A stretch of 64,000 nucleotides of DNA from Paraburkholderia youngii. GTDB lineage: Bacteria > Pseudomonadota > Gammaproteobacteria > Burkholderiales > Burkholderiaceae. Of the stretch, positions 43,693-50,228 are shown in pieces. A model generated the notes under the pieces. It did no database searches. It was not told the origin of the DNA and saw only the letters and a program-made list of their open reading frames with translations. Position 1 is the first letter of the stretch, and every line of letters begins with the position of its first letter. Location of the stretch: assembly GCF_013366925.1 (NCBI RefSeq), contig NZ_JAALDK010000002.1, positions 1,488,001 to 1,552,000 of the forward strand, in the 5' to 3' direction. Position numbers and translations under genes: made by a program.

Positions 43693-45354
43693 TCAGGTGC
43701 TCGACGAAGCGAGCAGGTCTCTTGCTTCCTCGGCGGTACCGCGTCCGCCGTGAGCGGTCTGCGGAAAGCGCGCGTGCAGATGCGCACCGAGGTTGATCCA
43801 GTCGTAGGCGGCGTGGATCGTGCCGCGCCAGCCCGACGCCGTATCGAAGCTCGCCGGAAACTGCGGGTCGCCGCCGAGGTTGCGCAGACGCTGCGCGAGC
43901 TCATCGGCCAGCGCGACGTAACGCTCGGCATCCGGTGCCGATCCGATCGAGCACTGTTCGAGTTCGCGGATGCCGTCGATCAGCGCCGCATCGAGAGGCA
44001 GCAGCCGGATCGCGTCGAGCGTCGCTTCTTCCATCGTGGACTGCGGCGTCACGCCGTGCGCGCCGAGCGTGACCATGCAGGCGGTTTGCATCATCCGTTG
44101 CAGCGCGTACTCGAGCACCTTCCATTGGCCGCGCCGCAGTGCGCCCTGGGCGTCCTCGCGCGCATTTTCGAGGCCGATGTTGGCCCAGACCATCTCGAGG
44201 CCCACTTCGGCGAAGCGCCCGGCGGGCATCGGCAGCAACTGGGCACCGCTCGCGCGGCCGGCCGCGAGGCGTGCGCCGTCGATCGAGATCAACGGCGCAC
44301 GGGACACCGGCGTCGAAGTCGCCTGCTGTCGTGCGTGGATTTCTCCGCTGCCCTTCCAGCGCAGGCTGACGAGACCCAGCCGGCTGAAGTCCGCGATCAG
44401 CGCGCGCTGCCGGCTCGCCGCCTGCGCGTCGCCACGGCTGGCGATGGCCGTGCATGGGGTGTCGAAGGTGATCGCACGCCAGGCCTGGGCGGCTTCGTCG
44501 TCGAGCGCAAAGACGTCGCTGCCTCGCAGCACATGGACCCGTTCGCCGATCTGCCAGGTCGTCGCGTCCTTGCCTGGGCCGATCAGCACGTTCTTCCCCG
44601 CGAGGCTCACACCGCCGACGCCGAACTCGCGGAGCAGCGCGACCCCCGCCGCGAGGAACGCGCTTTCGGCGCCATGCTCGCGCGGCGCGTGTAGCAGGTT
44701 CCACAGACGGCCGGCGAGACCCGCGTCGACAGCCGCGCGTTCGAGTTGCAGCGACAGCCATTTCGGGCTCATGTAGCACTCGCCGAGCCGCGCCACATGA
44801 CTCTTCGCCGCATGAAACGCGGCGGTTCTGATCCAGGCGCGGGCGTAGTCGGGCTCGCCGAGCGCGAACATCGCGACCGCATAGCGGCCGGTCTGGCGCG
44901 CGAAATCCTCGAACCACAGCGCCACCGCCTCGCAGAGCGCGTCGCGGCCAAGCTCCGCTTGCAGCGTTTCGATCAATGCCGGGTTGTCGATCGGCAGCGC
45001 GCCGATGAAGCGCTGGCACCGTTCGAGCAGATTCCACGACAGGCGCGCGACCGCGCGACGCCCTTTGCCGAGCGCTGCGCGTACCTGCGCGAGCTCGCGG
45101 CGCAGGCGCGCCGGACTCAGCAACCTGACTTCGATGCGGCGGCCGTCGATGAACAGGATGTACGGCATCGTGGCCGGCTCCAGCCCGCTATCGACGATCG
45201 CGACGAAGTCGACATCGGAGCGCTCGTTGCCGAAACCTTCGGCGATCGAGCCTTCGAGAAAGACGGCGCTCGGTGCCCGCTGTTCGAACTGGGCGCTCAA
45301 CGCGGTGCGCGCTTTTTGCCAGAGCTCGGCGAGAATCGGATCGGTCATCAACAT
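43693..45354 (-). CDS. Nucleotidyltransferase-domain protein of unknown function
   Basis: A 553-residue protein. Residues about 30-60 hold a minimal nucleotidyltransferase signature (FLEGSIAEGFGNERSDVDF), with GS and the SDVD acidic pair. The rest is mostly helical and unrecognised. A segment near 275-330 (VHVLRGSDVFALDDEAAQAW) vaguely recalls a PqqD-like fold, but this is weak. It sits between the PEP-utilising enzyme (gap 15 bases) and the acyl reductase (gap 18). A role in transferring a nucleotidyl group to a carrier, sugar or lipid is possible but unproven. The start could also be the ATG two codons later. Confidence 0.65.
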   Translation of the reverse strand: MLMTDPILAELWQKARTALSAQFEQRAPSAVFLEGSIAEGFGNERSDVDFVAIVDSGLEPATMPYILFIDGRRIEVRLLSPARLRRELAQVRAALGKGRRAVARLSWNLLERCQRFIGALPIDNPALIETLQAELGRDALCEAVALWFEDFARQTGRYAVAMFALGEPDYARAWIRTAAFHAAKSHVARLGECYMSPKWLSLQLERAAVDAGLAGRLWNLLHAPREHGAESAFLAAGVALLREFGVGGVSLAGKNVLIGPGKDATTWQIGERVHVLRGSDVFALDDEAAQAWRAITFDTPCTAIASRGDAQAASRQRALIADFSRLGLVSLRWKGSGEIHARQQATSTPVSRAPLISIDGARLAAGRASGAQLLPMPAGRFAEVGLEMVWANIGLENAREDAQGALRRGQWKVLEYALQRMMQTACMVTLGAHGVTPQSTMEEATLDAIRLLPLDAALIDGIRELEQCSIGSAPDAERYVALADELAQRLRNLGGDPQFPASFDTASGWRGTIHAAYDWINLGAHLHARFPQTAHGGRGTAEEARDLLASSST

Positions 45355-45372
45355 GGTTAGGCTCCCTGAGCG

Positions 45373-46455
45373 TCAAGCCGTGCGCGGCACGAAGTAGCCC
45401 GCCGCGATCCCATAACGGAAGATCCTGCGCAGCAGCGTTTTGCCCGTCGCGCGAGGCAGGGCCGGCAGGATCGCGGCGGTTGCGTCGCGTGCGAAGCGCA
45501 CCTGGCGCGTCAGGTACGACTCGTACAGCTTCACGACCTCGTCGTAGTAGCGCCGCTCGAGCGGCTTCATCGCGGCGGCGTCGAACACATGCCGCGGCAC
45601 ATAGCGAGGCACGTGAAACGACGGGAACTCCGCGCAGACGTCGTTGATTTCGCGCAGCGTGGTCGGCGCGCCCGAGGTCAGATGCAGCGTGCGTCCGCGC
45701 ACCAGCGGGAACTTCACCAGTGCCTCGACGACGCAGTCGGCGACCCAGTCGATCGGCACGATGTTCAGCGTCGCGCCGTAGTCGCCGGGCATCGTGCGCA
45801 CGAGTCCCGCGGCCGTCAGGCGCACGACGGTGTAGAGCGTGTCGAACTTGCGGATCACGCCGCTCGCCGAGTCGCCGACGATGATCGACGGGCGCAGCAC
45901 CGCGGCCGGCAGACCGCTGCGCATCGCCGCCCGCACCGATTGTTCCGCGCGGTACTTGCTCTGCTCATACGGGTTGCCCAGCCGCTGGCCGAGGTCCAGA
46001 TCGTCCTCGCTGAACACGCCGGGACGCTCGCCGCAGACATAGGCGGTGCTCACGTAGAGCAGCGGAATCGGCGCTTCGTCGCGAGGTTGCGCGAACTCGA
46101 CGATGCGCTCGGTGCCGCGAAAGTTGATCGCGTCGTAGACCTCGGGCTTGCGGCCGAAGCTGGTGAGCGCGGCACAGTGGACGATCGTGCCCGTCGTCGC
46201 GCGCAGCGCCTCGTAGGTGTGCGGGTCGAGCCCAAGGTGGGGTTCGGCGACGTCGCCCCGCACACATGCGAAGGTTCCGGCCGAAGGCGTGTGGCCGTCG
46301 TACGTGGTTGCCGCGAGCGGCGTGCCGTCGTTGCGGACAACCGGTCCTTCGGAGCGCAAGAATGCGACGACCGGGTAGCCCATTGCCGTGAGCCGGGCGA
46401 TCACTTCGGCGCCCAACAGACCTCGCGCACCGGTGACGAGAACGTGCTTATTCAT
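45373..46455 (-). CDS. NAD(P)-dependent acyl-thioester reductase-like SDR
   Basis: A 360-residue extended short-chain dehydrogenase started at 46455 (MNKHVLVTGARGLLGAEVIA); the longer frame upstream overlaps the prenyltransferase gene. The cofactor motif TGARGLLG is at about 8-15 and the catalytic YEQSK at about 163-167, with LYVSTAYVCGERPG before it. The late region (LNIVPIDWVADCVVEAL, LHLTSGAPTTLREI) matches the NAD-binding-4/male-sterility and thioester-reductase families, which reduce acyl-ACP or acyl-CoA to aldehyde or alcohol. In this operon it may release the ACP-bound acyl chain. An epimerase role is less likely. Confidence 0.78.
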   Translation of the reverse strand: MNKHVLVTGARGLLGAEVIARLTAMGYPVVAFLRSEGPVVRNDGTPLAATTYDGHTPSAGTFACVRGDVAEPHLGLDPHTYEALRATTGTIVHCAALTSFGRKPEVYDAINFRGTERIVEFAQPRDEAPIPLLYVSTAYVCGERPGVFSEDDLDLGQRLGNPYEQSKYRAEQSVRAAMRSGLPAAVLRPSIIVGDSASGVIRKFDTLYTVVRLTAAGLVRTMPGDYGATLNIVPIDWVADCVVEALVKFPLVRGRTLHLTSGAPTTLREINDVCAEFPSFHVPRYVPRHVFDAAAMKPLERRYYDEVVKLYESYLTRQVRFARDATAAILPALPRATGKTLLRRIFRYGIAAGYFVPRTA

Positions 46456-46481
46456 CGTGGGTGACCATCCAGGGTTGCGTG

Positions 46482-47399
46482 TCATTTGAGGAAAATCTCG
46501 GCCAGCATTCCGAGCTCGACGGCGACGATGAAGCGCGTGCCCGCCCAGCGTGGCCGGCCCGGCCTGCTCGCGGGGCCCGGCCGACTCGCGTTGAGCCAGA
46601 CGAGCCATACGAGTGGCAGCGTCGCCGCATAGATCGAATAGGTTTGCGACAGGCCTGCGAGGCGCGACAGCGACACGTTGATGCCGAGCGCCAGCATCAG
46701 CAGGACATTCAGCGCGACGCGGATTTCGCGCGCCGACAGGTGATAGGGCTGCAGTGCGGTGGTGCCGACTTTGCGCGAGAACTTCCAGAATTCGTAGCCG
46801 GTCCACATCGAGCCCGCTACGCACATCACGGCATAGAAGCTCAGTTCGCGGCCAGCCATGTCGCGCCACCAGAAATAGCCGTACATGAAGACCGCGAAGG
46901 GCGCCCCCTCGAATGCGGGAAAGCACAGCAGCGGGCTGCTCGGGAGCAGCCGCTTGAATACGAACGGCGCGGCGAAGGCGAGGGCGGTGGCGGCAGCGGC
47001 GGCCGTCCTCGCGTGCTCCATGCCGGTGTTCAGCGCAACGAGCAGCAGCGCGCTGGTCGCGAGGCTGGCGACGAGACGTGTGCGTCGTGCCTCGCGGCGC
47101 GCCAACAGCGCGTGCCCGGCGGGATAGTCGCGTTCGAGATCGTCGAGATCGTCGATCAAGCGAAGCTGGACGAACAGCAGGAGAAAGGACACGAGGCCGG
47201 CCAGCACACGCCAGCCCGGTTCAACGGCGACGCCGGCGATCCGTCCGTACAGCAGCAGCGAGCAGACGAACGCGCCGGCGATCGGCAGCGCTTCGGCGGC
47301 CAGCGGCAAGCGGCCGAGCGTGTTGCCGACGGCAGCTGCCGCGGCCGCAAGCCGGCCACGTCTTGCCTGCGCGGTGGCCAGCGAAAGGCGCGGGCTCAT
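46482..47399 (-). CDS. UbiA-like membrane prenyltransferase with atypical second motif
   Basis: A 305-residue protein with about eight hydrophobic segments. The first aspartate-rich motif is present on a cytoplasmic loop (LIDDLDDLERDYPAG, about 81-95), as in UbiA-family aromatic prenyltransferases. The usual second DxxxD motif is replaced by YEFWKFSRKV near residue 205, so catalysis or substrate may differ. Its start overlaps the ACP stop as ATGA. UbiA enzymes join a polyprenyl diphosphate to an aromatic acceptor or another head group. The C-terminus is basic and proline-rich before a last hydrophobic helix. Confidence 0.75.
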   Translation of the reverse strand: MSPRLSLATAQARRGRLAAAAAAVGNTLGRLPLAAEALPIAGAFVCSLLLYGRIAGVAVEPGWRVLAGLVSFLLLFVQLRLIDDLDDLERDYPAGHALLARREARRTRLVASLATSALLLVALNTGMEHARTAAAAATALAFAAPFVFKRLLPSSPLLCFPAFEGAPFAVFMYGYFWWRDMAGRELSFYAVMCVAGSMWTGYEFWKFSRKVGTTALQPYHLSAREIRVALNVLLMLALGINVSLSRLAGLSQTYSIYAATLPLVWLVWLNASRPGPASRPGRPRWAGTRFIVAVELGMLAEIFLK

Positions 47400-47725
47400 G
47401 TACGCATCCCCTCGTTGGCGTCCACGCGGATGGCGGCGTGCCGGATGCACAGGTCCACGAGCGAGCCGACCGTGAAATACGTTTCGGCGTGTTCTTCGTT
47501 CAACGCTTCTAGCGGCAGACGGTCGATGCCGAACGCCTGCTCGACTGCGACCACCGCTTCGACGAGCGATAGCGAGTCGAGGCCGAGATCGGCGATCAGC
47601 GAACTCTCGAGGTGAATCTCTGCGTTGAAGTCGCGCTGATGCTCGCGGCAGACGCGCAGCAACTGCGTGCGTACGATGCCGAATACGGTGTTGCGCAGCG
47701 ACGCATTTTTCGGTGTGCTGGCCAT
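47396..47725 (-). CDS. Acyl carrier protein
   Basis: A 109-residue acyl carrier protein. The phosphopantetheine attachment site is LGLDSLSLVEAV with Ser about 51, after LESSLIADLG. Helices II and III are intact (FGIDRLPLEALNEEHAETYF). It is slightly longer than the housekeeping AcpP and less acidic. GGAAAGGA precedes the start. It lies between the Coq4-like gene (17-base gap) and the prenyltransferase gene (4-base overlap). It is the probable partner of the fatty acyl-AMP ligase, desaturase and reductase of the same operon. Confidence 0.9.
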   Translation of the reverse strand: MASTPKNASLRNTVFGIVRTQLLRVCREHQRDFNAEIHLESSLIADLGLDSLSLVEAVVAVEQAFGIDRLPLEALNEEHAETYFTVGSLVDLCIRHAAIRVDANEGMRT

Positions 47726-47742
47726 GCTGGGTTCCTTTCCGT

Positions 47743-48513
47743 TCACGCGTTGCTCGGCGCGGCGTAGCGCCACGGCAGAGTCTGGCCACCGGCCAGGATG
47801 CCCTGGGGATGCGCGAGCGCGACCGGCTCGATCGCCAGTTGCAGGCGGACGAGTGCGAGCGGTCGCTCCAACGCTTGTTCCCAGCGGTATGAGAGGGGAA
47901 TGCGCGCGCGCTTGCCACGCAGCCATGCGCGGTGCAGAAAACGATGGACCCAGAAGTTCGGCCACCACGGCGCGGTCAACGCGGTGCCGAGCAGACCGAC
48001 GATGCGCGCGCGCATCGGTTCGAGGCCGCAGTCGAATGCGAGAAGCGAGGTCTCGCCGGCCCAGTCCTGTCCATAGCCCGTCAACACGTGCAGCAGGTCA
48101 TGAATGCAGCCGCTGCGCTCGATGAACCACTGACGGTCCGGGCCCGGCAGGATTTCTTCGAGACCGGCGGCCAGCCGGCTTGCTTGCAGCAGACCATCGG
48201 CGCTGTAGCCGCTGCGCTCCATCATCGCCATGTAGGCGCGGCCGAACGAGCCGGGCGGCAAGCGCAGCAGCGTGTCGGAATCAGCGAGCGTATCGAGCAA
48301 TGACGGCTGTTCCGAAAGCAGCGCGCCGGCGCCCGGCTCGCTCAGAAAGCGCTGGTACATCGTCTCCATCTGACCGCCGTCGAGCGCGATCATCACTTCG
48401 TAGGCATGCTGAATGTCGTCTACGTTCTCCCTCAACGCCTTGATCGCTCGCAACGCGCGCGGCCAATCGATGTGGCGTCGCGCCAGCGCGTCGTCCTTCA
48501 AAGTTGCTGTCAT
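47743..48513 (-). CDS. Coq4-family protein
   Basis: A 256-residue protein starting at 48513 (GGGAG upstream); an in-frame ATG at 48549 is less well placed. It carries the Coq4 metal motif HDLLHVLTGYGQDWAGE (about H138, D139, H142, E154). Eukaryotic Coq4 takes part in ubiquinone head-group processing (C1 decarboxylation/hydroxylation) and binds lipid tails. Here it is the first gene of an operon with a UbiA-like enzyme and an acyl carrier protein but no ubiquinone genes. Action on a lipidated or prenylated ring of a specialised product is inferred. Confidence 0.83.
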   Translation of the reverse strand: MTATLKDDALARRHIDWPRALRAIKALRENVDDIQHAYEVMIALDGGQMETMYQRFLSEPGAGALLSEQPSLLDTLADSDTLLRLPPGSFGRAYMAMMERSGYSADGLLQASRLAAGLEEILPGPDRQWFIERSGCIHDLLHVLTGYGQDWAGETSLLAFDCGLEPMRARIVGLLGTALTAPWWPNFWVHRFLHRAWLRGKRARIPLSYRWEQALERPLALVRLQLAIEPVALAHPQGILAGGQTLPWRYAAPSNA

Positions 48514-48606
48514 CTGCGGCTCCCGGCAAAGATCAAGAGGGCGGGTCACGAGTGGCGATCGACCGGTGCCACTTCTTGCGGACGCATTTTGCAGGGTTCA
48601 TGCCAG

Positions 48607-48682
48607 TCATCCGTTGGCACCACGCAAGTCGTCCTCATCCCCTGCAAGAACGGAACGAAGTGCCCAGATCTCAAAAGGCGGG
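48607..48682 (-). other. Leader element A: coding-like, points into the Coq4 operon
   Basis: Read on the minus strand this encodes PFEIWALRSVLAGDEDDLRG followed by A, N, G and a TGA stop at 48607-48609. It matches element B on the plus strand. Identical positions are mostly first and second codon bases, with synonymous differences in third bases (GAG/GAA, GTT/GTC, GCA/GCC, GAT/GAC, CGT/CGC). An upstream in-frame GTG at 48813 would give a 68-residue product. The element ends 93 bases before the Coq4-like start. Confidence 0.55.
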
Positions 48683-48872
48683 GCGGGTATCGCGCGGATT
48701 GAAGCGGTGTCGGCGCATTGCCGACGCACGTTGGAGGAAAACCCCTCAGCCTCCTGAATGTCGGTGCCGGTCCAACATCCGAAGGAGATCTGTTGGTTGC
48801 AGCTCGACTGCACGACGTCTGATACCGGCCCGGTTCACATGCCAACGTCCAAACATCTAAACGTTCGGATAT

Positions 48873-48960
48873 ATGGCCCGGCCTTTTGAAATCTGGCGGC
48901 CTGCTTGCGTCATTGCCTCTGACGGGGACTCACTTCGCGCAGCAAAAGAATGCCTGGCAC
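48873..48960 (+). other. Leader element B: coding-like, points into the GHMP operon
   Basis: From an ATG at 48873 this reads MARPFEIWRPACVIASDGDS then LRAAKE, aligned with element A over about 22 residues; the homology continues in DNA over CTGGCAxGAAC (48955-48965). The frame is open through to the GHMP-like gene without a stop, so the element could be a 55-residue N-terminal extension of that protein, but the strong GGAGG site at 49026 favours the start at 49038. It begins 165 bases before that start. Confidence 0.5.
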
Positions 48961-49037
48961 GAACAGTGCACCAGGAGCGCGAACAACGGGTGGTGCCCTT
49001 TGGAATTCCTGGAACTCACGAGGACGGAGGTAGAGCA

Positions 49038-50147
49038 ATGAATCAGGCCTGGAAGGCGAAAGCGGGGCAGTTCCTGCCGGGGGCGAATCTGACTGTGCTG
49101 CCGCACTGGGAGCGCGACGCGGTGCCGAGCTACGATCGTGCCGAAGTCTCGGTGCCAGGGCGCCTTCACTTCGCCGTGTTCGACTTCATGCAAATGATGC
49201 CCGGCTTCGGCGGCGGCGGACTCGGCGTATCGACGAGCACGGTCGGACACCGGATCACCGTCACGAAGACGAACAACGGCGAAGGCGGCTGCGACGTGCC
49301 GAGCGGGCGGCACATGCTCGAGTTGTTCAAGCGAACGGTCGGCTACTCACGCGACGACATCCGTGTCGATCGGCTGCGCAGCATCCAGCATCAGCACAGC
49401 GGCTTCGGCTCGAATGTGTCGTTCAACACCGCGACGCTCGCCGGCTTGAACGCGTTGTTCGGCTCACCGTTTTCGCCGCACGACATGTGGGAAATGATCA
49501 CCCGCAACTACGTCGAGACCGCGAAGGATGACGAGCACGTGTATTTCGGCCTCGAGACCGGCGTCGGTGAAGCTTGCCTGTTCTTCGGCGGGCTGGTCTG
49601 GGTCGACGAGAAACACGGCAACGGCCGTTTCCTCGGCAACCTGAGTTCGGAAAACCTGTGGGTGACCACCGCCGTTGGCAACTACGACACGCTATCGACC
49701 GAAGCGCTGCGTGCGCATGGCGAAGGCGCGGACATGTCCGGCACCACCGAGGCCGGTTTCGTGCCGACGCATTTCGTCGAGTGGCAGAAGCGCTATGGCA
49801 CCGCGTGGCGCAACTTCATCGAACAGAAACTGCGGCCGGCGCTGCATCGCAACGACCTGTTCGCGTTTCTGAAGCACGGCTGGGAACTCAACAGCATGAG
49901 CAACATGAAGGTGCTCGAAGGCATCTTCCGGACCGACGTGATGCGTGAGTTCGACGAGACGATGCAACGCGAGGGCGCGGTGTACGCGGGGATGAGCAGC
50001 GCGGGTCCGGGCTTCTATGCGTTTTCCGACTGCGAGGAAAAGGCGAAGCACCTCTCGGCGGTGATGCGGCATCGGTTCAGTGAATTCATGAGCGAGATGA
50101 CGGTGGCCCGCGCGGGCCAGAAGATGTCGATCGACGTCGCCGTCTAG
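49038..50147 (+). CDS. Beta-RFAP-synthase-like GHMP-superfamily protein
   Basis: A 369-residue protein starting at 49038 with GGAGG 8 bases upstream. Segments parallel archaeal/methylotroph beta-ribofuranosylaminobenzene 5'-phosphate synthase (MptG): VPGRLHFAVFDFM with GGGGLGVSTS (about 39-67), HSGFGSNVSFNTATLAGLNA (about 120-139) in the place of HxGLGSGTQ, and a later GVGEACLFFGGLVWVDEK in the place of the GG-FIVD motif. MptG joins PRPP to a 4-substituted benzoate with loss of CO2, giving a C-riboside. A related decarboxylative ribosylation, or small-molecule kinase activity, is possible. It opens the plus operon. The family call is from motifs only. Confidence 0.68.
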   Translation: MNQAWKAKAGQFLPGANLTVLPHWERDAVPSYDRAEVSVPGRLHFAVFDFMQMMPGFGGGGLGVSTSTVGHRITVTKTNNGEGGCDVPSGRHMLELFKRTVGYSRDDIRVDRLRSIQHQHSGFGSNVSFNTATLAGLNALFGSPFSPHDMWEMITRNYVETAKDDEHVYFGLETGVGEACLFFGGLVWVDEKHGNGRFLGNLSSENLWVTTAVGNYDTLSTEALRAHGEGADMSGTTEAGFVPTHFVEWQKRYGTAWRNFIEQKLRPALHRNDLFAFLKHGWELNSMSNMKVLEGIFRTDVMREFDETMQREGAVYAGMSSAGPGFYAFSDCEEKAKHLSAVMRHRFSEFMSEMTVARAGQKMSIDVAV

Positions 50148-50160
50148 CCGCGCCCTTTTT

Positions 50161-50200
50161 CGACCCCTTGCGACCCCTTGCGACCCCTTGCGAACCCTCG
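50161..50200 (+). repeat. 10-bp tandem repeat between GHMP-like and radical SAM genes
   Basis: CGACCCCTTG is repeated three times without change (50161-50190), followed by a degenerate fourth unit CGAACCCTCG (50191-50200). It occupies half of the 81-base gap before the radical SAM start. The 10-bp period could be replication slippage or affect spacing and expression of the downstream gene. Confidence 0.85.
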
Positions 50201-50228
50201 CGAAACTTTCCACTGAGACTGATCGAAC

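Larger units (their letters stand above)
48514..49037. promoter_or_regulatory. 524-bp divergent control region of the biosynthetic locus
   Basis: The region separates the minus (Coq4-led) and plus (GHMP-led) operons and should hold both promoters. Its clearest content is two homologous elements, listed separately at 48607-48682 and 48873-48960, each reading toward its own operon. The middle (about 48760-48870) is slightly AT-richer. No lux-box-like or other well-known operator was recognised. A run of other short open frames on both strands is not supported as genes. Confidence 0.6.

Noticed and set aside
38154..48513. Polyyne (caryoynencin-type) cluster
   Set aside because: Only one desaturase and no thioesterase are present, while polyyne clusters carry several desaturases.
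48873..49037. N-terminal extension of the GHMP-like protein from ATG 48873
   Set aside because: Frame is open, but GGAGG before 49038 and the family start favour 49038; the upstream part is treated as leader element B.
48514..49037. Quorum-sensing lux-box in the divergent region
   Set aside because: No 20-bp lux-type palindrome could be seen and no luxI/luxR genes are in the window.
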